From contig NZ_JAUSVA010000002.1 in assembly GCF_030813695.1 (NCBI RefSeq), positions 7,029,501 through 7,093,500 on the forward strand: DNA of 64,000 nt, written 5' to 3'. Positions 57,380-64,000 of the stretch are shown one piece after another; position 1 is the stretch's first letter; every line of letters starts with the position of its first letter. The DNA is from Kitasatospora herbaricolor. Its GTDB lineage: Bacteria > Actinomycetota > Actinomycetes > Streptomycetales > Streptomycetaceae. The notes under the pieces were generated by a model. That model had not been told where the DNA came from. It made no database searches and saw only the letters and a program-made list of their open reading frames with translations. The position numbers and the translations under genes are program-made.

Positions 57380-58590
57380 CGGCCCGGGCCCCGGCCGGAC
57401 CACGTCCAGGCGTAGCCCGGGTCCTCGCTCGCCCGGCCGCCCTCGCCCAGCTCCAGCGGGCGGAAGGTGTCGACCATCACCGCGAGCTCGTCGAAGAACT
57501 CGGCGCCGATGCTGCGCTCGTAGGCGCCCGGCTGCGGCCCGTGGGTGTGCCCACCCGGGTGCAGCGAGATCGAGCCCTGGGCGATGCCGGAGCCCTTGCG
57601 GGCCGCGTAGTCCCCGCCGCAGTAGAACATCACCTCGTCGCTGTCCACGTTGGAGTGGTAGTACGGCACCGGGATGGACAGCGGGTGGTAGTCGACCTTG
57701 CGCGGCACGAAGTTGCAGATCACGAAGCCGTTGCCCTCGAACACCTGGTGGGCGGGCGGCGGCTGGTGGATCCGGCCGGTGATCGGCTCGTAGTCGGCGA
57801 TGTTGAAGGCGTACGGGTAGAGGCAGCCGTCCCAGCCGACCACGTCGAAGGGGTGGTGCGGCACGGTGTACCGGGTGCCGGCGATCCCGTTCGGGCCGCG
57901 GTGCTTGACCAGCACGTCGACGTCGCCGCCCTCGCCCGCGACCGTCTCGGCCAGCAGCGGCCCGGCCGGCCCGCGCAGGTCCCGCTCGCAGTACGGCGCG
58001 TGCTCCAGCAACTGGCCGTACTTGGACAGGTAGCGCTTGACCGGGGTGATGTGGCTGTTCGCCTCGATGCAGTAGGCCCGCAGCGGCTCGTCCCCGGTGG
58101 GGACCCAGCGGTGGGTGGTGGCCCGGGGGATGATCACGTAGTCGCCCTGGCCGACCTCCAGCGAACCGAAGACCGTCTCCACCGTGCCCGCGCCGGACTC
58201 CACGTACACGCACTCGTCGCCGAGACCGTTGCGGTACAGCTCGCTCGGCGCGCCGGCCACCACGTAGCCGATCCGGACGTCGCCGTTGCCGAGCACCAGG
58301 CGCCGCCCGGCGACCACGTCGGTGGACTTCCACTCCTGGCCGGCGAACAGCTCGTGCAGCTTCAGGTGGCGGGGGAGCAGCGGGTGGTTGGGCACCGTGG
58401 ACTGGTCCGGCAGCTCCCAGGGCACGGCGTTCACCACGGCCGACGGGATACCCCGGTGGTAGAGCAGCGAGGAGTCCGAGGAGAAGCCCTCCTCGCCCAT
58501 CAGCTCCTCGTAGTACAGCCCCCCCTCGGGGGTGCGGTGCTGGGTGTGCCGCTTGGGCGGAATGCTGCCCAGCTGCCGGTAGTGCGCCAT
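57376..58590 (-). CDS. hmgA: homogentisate 1,2-dioxygenase
   Basis: A 404-residue cupin dioxygenase that opens the ring of homogentisate to maleylacetoacetate. The start MAHYRQLGSIPPKRHTQHRTPEGGLYYEELMGEEGFSSDSSLLYHRGIP is typical. Iron ligands are expected in YHSNVDSDEVMFY (His and Glu) and HPGGHTHGPQPG (His). The stop overlaps the next gene (ATGA). The ATG follows GGGAGAG. It lies 81 bp downstream of hppD on the same strand. Loss of this gene in related bacteria leads to brown melanin-like pigment (known). Confidence 0.95.
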   Translation of the reverse strand: MAHYRQLGSIPPKRHTQHRTPEGGLYYEELMGEEGFSSDSSLLYHRGIPSAVVNAVPWELPDQSTVPNHPLLPRHLKLHELFAGQEWKSTDVVAGRRLVLGNGDVRIGYVVAGAPSELYRNGLGDECVYVESGAGTVETVFGSLEVGQGDYVIIPRATTHRWVPTGDEPLRAYCIEANSHITPVKRYLSKYGQLLEHAPYCERDLRGPAGPLLAETVAGEGGDVDVLVKHRGPNGIAGTRYTVPHHPFDVVGWDGCLYPYAFNIADYEPITGRIHQPPPAHQVFEGNGFVICNFVPRKVDYHPLSIPVPYYHSNVDSDEVMFYCGGDYAARKGSGIAQGSISLHPGGHTHGPQPGAYERSIGAEFFDELAVMVDTFRPLELGEGGRASEDPGYAWTWSGRGPGR

Positions 58591-58671
58591 GGTCCGCTCT
58601 CCCTTGAGCCGATCGGTGGCCGGTCGGACCGGCCGGCCGGGTGCGCTGCCCCCGGCCGGCCGGCACCCCGG

Positions 58672-59886
58672 TCAGAGGTTGCCGCGACGGTCCTGCTCGC
58701 GCTCGATGGACTCGAAGAGCGCCTTGAAGTTGCCCTTCCCGAAGCCGAGCGAACCGTGCCGCTCGATGAACTCGAAGAACACCGTCGGCCGGTCGCCCTG
58801 CGGCTTGGTGAAGATCTGCAGCAGGTAGCCGTCCTCGTCACGATCGACCAGGATGCCGCGCTTCTTGAGCTCCTCCACCGGGACCCGGACGTGGCCGATC
58901 CGGGCGCGCAGCTCCGGGTCGTCGTAGTACGAGTCGGGGGTGGACAGGAACTCCACGCCGCGCGAGCGCAGCACGTCCACCGTGGTGAGGATGTCGTTGG
59001 TGGCGAGCGCCAGGTGCTGGCAGCCGGGGCCGCCGTAGAACTCCAGGTACTCGTCGATCTGCGACTTCTTCTTGGCCACGGCGGGCTCGTTCAGCGGGAA
59101 CTTCACCCGGTGGTTGCCGCTGGCGACCACCTTGCTCATCAGCGCCGAGTACTCGGTGGCGATGTCGTCGCCGACGAACTCGGCCATGTTCACGAAGCCC
59201 ATGACCTTGTTGTAGAAGCCCACCCACTCGTTCATGTGGCCGAGCTCGACGTTGCCGACCGCGTGGTCGAGCGCCTGGAAGAGCCGCTTCGGGGCGCCCT
59301 CGGGGCGCTCCACCCTGGTCTCGGCGACGACGTAGCCCGGCAGGTAGGGGCCGTGGTAGCGGGAGCGGTCGACCAGGGTGTGGCGGGTCTCGCCGTAGGT
59401 CGCGATCGCGGCGCGGCGCACGGTGCCGTTCTCGTCGGAGACGTCGTTCGGCTCCTCCAGGATGCGGGCGCCCTGGGCACGGGCGTGCGCGATGCACTTG
59501 TCCACGTCCGGGACCTCGATCGCCAGGTCGACGACGCCGTCGCCGTGCCGGCGGTGGTGCTCCAGCAGCGGGCTGTCCGGGGCCACCCCGCCCTTGATCA
59601 CGAAGCGGCAGGAGCCGGAGCGCAGCACGAAGGCCTTGCGGTCGCGGCGGCCGGTCTCGGGGCCGGAGTAGGCGACCAGCTCCATGCCGAAGACGACCTG
59701 GTACAGCTGGGCCGTCAGGGTGGCGTTGCCGACGACGAAGACCACCGCGTCCTGGGCGATCACCGGGAAGGGGTCGGCGGCGGGGTCGTGCTCGACCAGG
59801 CCCACCAGGCGGCGCAGCTGCTCGGCGTCGAGGCCGGCCTCGCGCTCCTCGGGGGTCAGCTCAAGGGCGTGTGACTGGGTGGTCAT
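58672..59886 (-). CDS. hppD: 4-hydroxyphenylpyruvate dioxygenase
   Basis: A 404-residue vicinal-oxygen-chelate dioxygenase that converts 4-hydroxyphenylpyruvate to homogentisate. Iron ligands: His in LDHAVGNVELGHMNEWVGFY, His in GGPGCQHLALATND and Glu in PTVFFEFIERHG. The C-terminal helix LGFGKGNFKALFESIEREQ closes the active site in relatives. The ATG has GGAGGAAGA upstream. The promoter region holds an inverted repeat. First gene of the tyrosine degradation run. Confidence 0.96.
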   Translation of the reverse strand: MTTQSHALELTPEEREAGLDAEQLRRLVGLVEHDPAADPFPVIAQDAVVFVVGNATLTAQLYQVVFGMELVAYSGPETGRRDRKAFVLRSGSCRFVIKGGVAPDSPLLEHHRRHGDGVVDLAIEVPDVDKCIAHARAQGARILEEPNDVSDENGTVRRAAIATYGETRHTLVDRSRYHGPYLPGYVVAETRVERPEGAPKRLFQALDHAVGNVELGHMNEWVGFYNKVMGFVNMAEFVGDDIATEYSALMSKVVASGNHRVKFPLNEPAVAKKKSQIDEYLEFYGGPGCQHLALATNDILTTVDVLRSRGVEFLSTPDSYYDDPELRARIGHVRVPVEELKKRGILVDRDEDGYLLQIFTKPQGDRPTVFFEFIERHGSLGFGKGNFKALFESIEREQDRRGNL

Positions 59887-59982
59887 CGGTCTTCCTCCGC
59901 AGTGAGGCGTCCGCGCCGCGGGGGTGGGCGGTGCGGTTGATCGCCGAGCTTGCTCCAGCCGGGCGGATTGCACAACAGGTGG

Positions 59983-60023
59983 GGATTCCACTGCTCAATG
60001 TGTACAAGGTGAGCAGGAAATCC
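59983..60023. promoter_or_regulatory. candidate operator upstream of hppD
   Basis: CTGCTCA (59991-59997) and TGAGCAG (60010-60016) form an exact 7-bp inverted repeat with a 12-base spacer. Outer flanks GGATTCCA and GGAAATCC extend it with one mismatch and one bulge. It lies about 105-140 bp upstream of the hppD start in an AT-richer patch. Lrp/AsnC- or IclR-type regulators of tyrosine genes bind such sites in relatives. Confidence 0.45.
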
Positions 60024-60085
60024 GCCGCCGCGCTGCACAGATTGCCCGGTCCTCGGCGGCTCGGGCCCGGGCCCGGCCGTCGGCT

Positions 60086-61402
60086 TCACGAGCGCTCCGG
60101 CGCCGGCCGGACGGGGCCGGTGAGGTGGCGCAGGAACCAGTCGCGGGCGAGTCCCGCCGCCGCCGCCAGCGTCCCCGGTTCCTCGAACAGGTGGGTGGCG
60201 TGCGGCACGACCGCCAGCTCGTTCGGGCAGCGCAGCCGCTCCCGGGCGCGTTCGTTGAGCTCGGCCACCACCGGGTCGCGGCCGCCGACGATCAGCAGGG
60301 TCGGGGCGCGGACCCGGCCCAGCCAGCTGCCCGCGAGGTCCGGGCGCCCGCCCCGGGAGACCACGGCCGCCGGCTGCGCGCCGTCCTGGCCGGCGGCCCA
60401 GAGCGCGGCGGCGGCGCCGGTGCTGGCGCCGAAGTAGCCGACCGGCAGGCCCACCGCCCAGCGCTCGTAGGTCAGCCGGTCGGTGACCTGGGCCAGCCGG
60501 CCGCCCAGCAGCGCCACGTCGAAGACCTTGTGCCGGTCCGGCTCCTCCGCCTCGGTGAGCAGGTCGAACAGCAGGGTGGCCAATCCGGCCCGGTTCAGCA
60601 CCTCGGCGACGAAGCGGTTGCGCGGGCTGTGCCGGCTGCTCCCGCTGCCGTGCGCGAACACCACCACCCCGGTGGCGCCGTCCGGGACGGTGAGCCGGCC
60701 GCCGAGCCGGCTGCCGTCGGCCAGCACGGTGACCTCGCGGTCGGTGCCCGGCGGGCCGGCGAACCGGCTCAGGCAGCGCAGCACCTCGGCGTCATCGGTC
60801 TGGGTGAAGTCCTCGTAGAACTCGCCGATGGCGAAGAACGGGGACGGGGTGGCGACACAGACCAGCTGGTCGGCGACGTCGCCCAGCCGGACGGTCCAGT
60901 CCTTGGGCGCCACCGGCACGGCGAGCACCACCAGGGCGGCGCCCCGGGCCCGGACGATCTCGCAGGCGGCCCTGGCGGTGGAGCCGGTGGCGACGCCGTC
61001 GTCGACCACCACCACGGTGCGCCCGCGCAGGTCGGCGGGAGACCGGCCGCCGCGGTAGCGCTCGGCCCGGCGCTCCAGCTCGGCCCGTTCGGTCCGCTCG
61101 ACCTGGGCGATCTGGCCGGGCGAGGCGCCCGCCGTCCTGACCACCTGGTCGTTGATCACCCGGGCGCCGTCCTCGCCGATCGCGCCCATCCCCAGCTCCG
61201 GCTGGGAGGGCACGCCCAGCTTGCGGATCACGCAGATGTCGAGCGGGGCGTCGAGCGCGTCGGCGACCTCGGCGGCCACCGGCACCCCGCCGCGCGGGAG
61301 GGCGACCACCACGAGGGGCTCGCCGCGCAGGTGTCCGAGCCGGGTGGCGAGTTGTCGTCCGGCGTCCGTCCGGTCGGTGAAGTGCGTACCCGTGAAGTGC
61401 AT
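60086..61402 (-). CDS. phosphoribosyltransferase-alpha/beta hydrolase fusion
   Basis: A 438-residue two-domain protein. Residues 1-210 are a type I phosphoribosyltransferase fold: LGHLRGEPLVVVALPRGGVPVAAEVADALDAPLD and the PRPP motif VVVVDDGVATGST. Residues 230-430 are a dienelactone-hydrolase-like alpha/beta hydrolase: VVFAHGSGSSRHSPRNRFVAEVL (oxyanion), YFGASTGAAAALWAAG with the likely nucleophile Ser in GASTGA, TLLIVGGRDPVV (Asp) and VPHATHLFEEPG (His). The ATG at 61402 has GGAGG eight bases upstream. Such fusions are fairly common in actinobacteria; the substrate is unknown. Confidence 0.92.
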   Translation of the reverse strand: MHFTGTHFTDRTDAGRQLATRLGHLRGEPLVVVALPRGGVPVAAEVADALDAPLDICVIRKLGVPSQPELGMGAIGEDGARVINDQVVRTAGASPGQIAQVERTERAELERRAERYRGGRSPADLRGRTVVVVDDGVATGSTARAACEIVRARGAALVVLAVPVAPKDWTVRLGDVADQLVCVATPSPFFAIGEFYEDFTQTDDAEVLRCLSRFAGPPGTDREVTVLADGSRLGGRLTVPDGATGVVVFAHGSGSSRHSPRNRFVAEVLNRAGLATLLFDLLTEAEEPDRHKVFDVALLGGRLAQVTDRLTYERWAVGLPVGYFGASTGAAAALWAAGQDGAQPAAVVSRGGRPDLAGSWLGRVRAPTLLIVGGRDPVVAELNERARERLRCPNELAVVPHATHLFEEPGTLAAAAGLARDWFLRHLTGPVRPAPERS

Positions 61403-61573
61403 GACCGCCGCCTCCACGGTCCACGGTACGTCTCGGAGCGGTGGTCGGGGTGGTCGGGCGGGGGCGCCGGCCGCCCGGTCGGCGGTACGGGCCACAGGGC
61501 GGGGCGGGGGTCCGGCGGACGGCCGGGAGGTACGGGGGAGCGGCCCGGCGGCCGGGCGCGGGCGCGGTGCCTC

Positions 61574-61602
61574 TTGACGAAACCTTTATCCGGCCTAATC
61601 AT
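61574..61602 (+). promoter_or_regulatory. candidate promoter of the M28 peptidase gene
   Basis: TTGACG (61574-61579) is followed after 17 bp by AATCAT (61597-61602), which matches four of six -10 bases. The patch TTGACGAAACCTTTATCC is AT-rich for this genome. It lies about 97 bp upstream of the TTG start. Confidence 0.45.
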
Positions 61603-61698
61603 CATGGTCGCGTCAACTGTGCGGGAAGGGGTCGACCGGCCCACCCGCCCGTTCCTGACGTCCGTTCCGTTCTGCCCCACCAGAATCTGGAGCCTCCA

Positions 61699-63057
61699 TT
61701 GAGCCAGCGCGCCCTGCGGCGATCCCGCCTGCGCCGATCCGCCCTCGCGACCGGGGCGGCCCTCACCGTCGCCGCCGCCGTGTTCGCCCCCGCCGCCCAG
61801 GCCGCCCGGCCCGCGGCGCCGGCCGCCCCGGCGGCCGCACCCTCCGCCGCCCTGGCCGCACCGGACATCCCGGTCGCCAACGTCAAGGCGCACCTCGCCC
61901 AACTGCAGTCGATAGCCACCGCCAACGGCGGCAACCGGGCCCACGGCAAGGCCGGTTACAAGGCCTCGATCGACTACGTGAAGGGCAAGCTGGACGCGGC
62001 CGGGTTCACCACCACGCTGCAGTCCTACACCTACAGCGGCGCCACCAGCTGGAACCTGATCGCGGACTGGCCGGGCGGCGACGCCTCGCACGTCGTGATG
62101 GTCGGCGCCCACCTCGACTCGGTGACGGCCGGCCCCGGCATCAACGACGACGGGTCCGGCTCGGCCGGCATCCTGGAGGCAGCGCTGGCCGTCTCCCGCG
62201 CAGCGCTGCAACCCGCCAAGCACCTGCGGTTCGGCTGGTGGGGCACCGAGGAGGCCGGCATGGTCGGCTCCAAGAACTACGTCAACAGCCTCTCCAGCGC
62301 GGACCGTTCGAAGATCGAGGCCTACCTCAACTTCGACATGATCGGCTCGCCCAACCCCGGCTACTTCGTCTACGACGACGCCGCCGCCCTGGACCAGCTG
62401 TTCCAGACCTACTTCTCCGGCCTGGGCGTCGCCACCGAGCCCGAGACCGAGGGCGACGGCCGCTCCGACCACTCGCCGTTCAAGAACGCGGGCATCCCGG
62501 TCGGCGGCCTGTTCAGCGGCGCCGACTACATCAAGACCAGCGCCCAGGCCGCCAAGTGGGGCGGCACCTCCGGCCAGGCCTTCGACCGCTGCTACCACCA
62601 GTCCTGCGACACCTCGGCCAACATCAACGACGTCGCGCTGGACCGGATGAGCGACGCGATCGCGTACGCGCTGTGGACCCTGGGCACCGGGACGACCACC
62701 CCGCCCACCGGGACGGTCTTCGAGAACACCGCCGACGTCGCCGTCCCGGACAACGGCGCGGCCGTGACCTCCTCGGTCACGGTCACCGGTCGCACCGGGA
62801 ACGCCCCCGCCGCGCTCGCGGTCGGCGTGGACATCAAGCACACCTACCGCGGTGACCTGGTGATCGACCTGGTCGCCCCGGACGGCTCCACGTACCGGCT
62901 GAAGAACTCCAGCAGCAGCGACTCCGCCGACAACGTGATCACCACCTACACGGTGAACGCGTCCAGCGAGGTCGCCAACGGCACCTGGAAGCTCAAGGTG
63001 CAGGACGTGGCCGCGCAGGACACCGGCTACATCGACAGCTGGAAGCTCACCTTCTGA
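61699..63057 (+). CDS. secreted M28 family aminopeptidase with P/homo B domain
   Basis: A 452-residue exported zinc peptidase. The signal peptide is LSQRALRRSRLRRSALATGAALTVAAAVFAPAAQAA, cleaved near AQAA. Zinc-binding motifs follow: VMVGAHLDSV (His, Asp), GINDDGSGSAG (Asp), RFGWWGTEEAGMVGSKNYV (Glu pair), LNFDMIGSPN and GRSDHSPFKNAGIPVGGLF. The C-terminal 115 residues, after a GTTTPPTGTVFEN linker, are a P-proprotein/homo B domain (SVTVTGRTGNAPAALAVGVDIKHTYRGDLVIDLVAPDGS). It resembles the S. griseus aminopeptidase. The start is TTG at 61699 with GGAG six bases upstream. Confidence 0.93.
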   Translation: MSQRALRRSRLRRSALATGAALTVAAAVFAPAAQAARPAAPAAPAAAPSAALAAPDIPVANVKAHLAQLQSIATANGGNRAHGKAGYKASIDYVKGKLDAAGFTTTLQSYTYSGATSWNLIADWPGGDASHVVMVGAHLDSVTAGPGINDDGSGSAGILEAALAVSRAALQPAKHLRFGWWGTEEAGMVGSKNYVNSLSSADRSKIEAYLNFDMIGSPNPGYFVYDDAAALDQLFQTYFSGLGVATEPETEGDGRSDHSPFKNAGIPVGGLFSGADYIKTSAQAAKWGGTSGQAFDRCYHQSCDTSANINDVALDRMSDAIAYALWTLGTGTTTPPTGTVFENTADVAVPDNGAAVTSSVTVTGRTGNAPAALAVGVDIKHTYRGDLVIDLVAPDGSTYRLKNSSSSDSADNVITTYTVNASSEVANGTWKLKVQDVAAQDTGYIDSWKLTF

Positions 63058-63062
63058 GCCGC

Positions 63063-63091
63063 TCCGGCCGGGCCCGCCGGGCCCGGCCGGA
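63063..63091 (+). terminator. perfect 12-bp hairpin after the aminopeptidase gene
   Basis: TCCGGCCGGGCC (63063-63074) pairs perfectly with 63080-63091 around a five-base loop, six bases after the stop codon. Confidence 0.6.
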
Positions 63092-63153
63092 ACCGCGGCA
63101 CGGCCCGGACCCCACGGGCCTCCTGAACCCCGGGTGGGGTGCCGCCCGGGCCA

Positions 63154-63193
63154 CGGGTGCGGGCGCCGCCGAGCAGTGCGGCGCCCGCACCCG
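63154..63193. terminator. perfect 16-bp hairpin between convergent genes
   Basis: 63154-63169 pairs perfectly with 63178-63193 around CGAGCAGT. It lies 96 bases after the aminopeptidase stop and 75 bases past the acyl-CoA dehydrogenase stop on the other strand, so it may serve as its terminator. Confidence 0.65.
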
Positions 63194-63267
63194 GTCAGCC
63201 GTCAGCCGTCGGTGGCCGGCCGTCAGCAGTGCGGTCCGTGCGGTCCCTCCCGTGGGCGGGGCCGCCG

Positions 63268-64000
63268 TCAGGCCGGCATCTCGTACGCGCCGGCCAGGCC
63301 CTCGACCTGGGCCCAGACCCGGGCCGAGCGGCCGGCGTCCGCCACCGGGCGGCGCAGGTGCGCCAGTGCCCAGGCGGCCTGCTCCTCGCTCGCGCCGGAC
63401 TTGCCGTGCAGCTCGGTGGCGTGGGTGGAGAAGTCGCGCACCAGCACGTCGAAGATCTCGTCCAGCAGATCGCCGTCCAGGCCCGTCGACTCCGCCTGCT
63501 CCAGCACCAGCTGGCCGTAGACCACGAGCGCGAACAGCTGGCCCAGCGAGAGCAGGAAGTCGAGGTCCTGCTGCTGCTCCGGGCTCGGCGCATGGGCGGC
63601 CAGCAGCGCGCAGAGGCCGTCGGCCTGCTCACGGAACCGGGCCACGTTCGGCACCCGGGCGTGCGTGTCGTAGGCCGTGCGCCAGTCGTGGAAGCGGATC
63701 GCCCCGAGGCCGCGGGCCGGGCCCTGACGGAACAGGAACTCGTCGTCGGCGGCGTCCAGCCGGCTCGGGACGGGCGCGTACTCGGCCGGGTTGAACAGGT
63801 AGTTGCCCATGAACTTGAGGATCAGGGCCAGGTTGACGTGGACCGTGCCCTCCAGCTTCGGCAGGCCGCGGATGTCCTTCGCCGCCTTGTCGAAGTAGGT
63901 GTCCGCCTCGAAGCCCTTGGCCGCGATGACGTCCCACATCAGGTCGATGACCTTCTCGCCCTCGGTGGTGACCTTCATCTTGGTCATCGGGTTGAAGAGC
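63268..64000 (-). CDS. acyl-CoA dehydrogenase family protein, C-terminal part (5' truncated by window)
   Basis: The final 244 residues of a large acyl-CoA dehydrogenase or oxidase-like protein. The segment LFNPMTKMKVTTEGEKVIDLMWDVIAAKGFEADTYFDKAAKDIRGLPKLEGTVHVNLALILKFMGNYLFNP includes the Gly-x-Glu-type region that precedes the C-terminal helices. The reading frame continues past base 64000. The last 80 residues are helical (LLSLGQLFALVVYGQLVLEQAESTGLDGDLLDEIFDVLVRDFSTHATELHGKSG). Substrate and partner are not visible. Confidence 0.85.
   Translation of the reverse strand, partial: LFNPMTKMKVTTEGEKVIDLMWDVIAAKGFEADTYFDKAAKDIRGLPKLEGTVHVNLALILKFMGNYLFNPAEYAPVPSRLDAADDEFLFRQGPARGLGAIRFHDWRTAYDTHARVPNVARFREQADGLCALLAAHAPSPEQQQDLDFLLSLGQLFALVVYGQLVLEQAESTGLDGDLLDEIFDVLVRDFSTHATELHGKSGASEEQAAWALAHLRRPVADAGRSARVWAQVEGLAGAYEMPA

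Overview
The window is very GC-rich DNA with strong third-position G/C bias, GTG and TTG starts and many four-base ATGA, GTGA or TTGA gene overlaps. Together with a two-domain geosmin synthase, a CvnABCD conservon, a BtuF-like receptor and a GNAT-AAA fusion, this points to a chromosome of the Streptomycetaceae (Streptomyces or Kitasatospora; I cannot separate them). I saw no rRNA, tRNA, CRISPR array, insertion sequence or integrase. The left gene (alpha/beta hydrolase) and the right gene (acyl-CoA dehydrogenase) are cut by the window edges.

Layout. 1-4.2 kb: hydrolase fragment, hypothetical protein, CPBP protease, MFS transporter. 4.2-12.5 kb: geosmin synthase with an unusual Pro/Gly-rich N-terminal extension, preceded on the same strand by a conservon cvnABCD that carries an FAD monooxygenase as a fifth gene. 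13-21.6 kb: DUF5994 protein, SpoIIE-type phosphatase, MarR regulator, M48 protease, CapA-like lipoprotein, a TetR/MFS pair with two clear operators, and a secreted glucose/sorbosone dehydrogenase-like lipoprotein. 21.7-34.7 kb: a tightly coupled five-gene operon (DUF4132 protein, a 1700-residue protein with a C-terminal winged helix, MoxR AAA+ ATPase, DUF5682-VWA fusion, SWIM zinc finger). It resembles the poorly understood E. coli molR/yehI-yehL-yehM-yehP-yehQ cluster and is the best candidate for an undescribed system. 34.9-46.6 kb: divergent oxidoreductase/HxlR pair, myo-inositol-phosphate synthase-like gene, lipase maturation factor, a protein with 25 perfect or near-perfect 9-bp repeats, lytic transglycosylase, metal receptor, glycosyltransferase and a GNAT-AAA fusion. 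46.7-53.1 kb: P450, CoA transferase, the DNA alkylation repair pair alkB/ogt, and a two-RCK channel-like protein. 53.2-60 kb: acyl-CoA enzymes and the tyrosine/homogentisate catabolic run hppD-hmgA-orf-fahA. 60-64 kb: phosphoribosyltransferase-hydrolase fusion, secreted M28 aminopeptidase and an acyl-CoA dehydrogenase fragment.

How the genes work together. hppD, hmgA and fahA give a near-complete route from 4-hydroxyphenylpyruvate to fumarate and acetoacetate, without a maleylacetoacetate isomerase in view. The downstream enoyl-CoA hydratase and 3-hydroxyisobutyryl-CoA hydrolase fit branched-chain amino acid breakdown. The conservon genes form a membrane kinase-like and small-GTPase signalling unit. 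The MoxR-VWA operon looks like a chaperone-type ATPase assembly with its adaptor and client-handling partners. Convergent gene pairs are often separated by long GC-rich hairpins without T-tracts, as is usual in streptomycetes.
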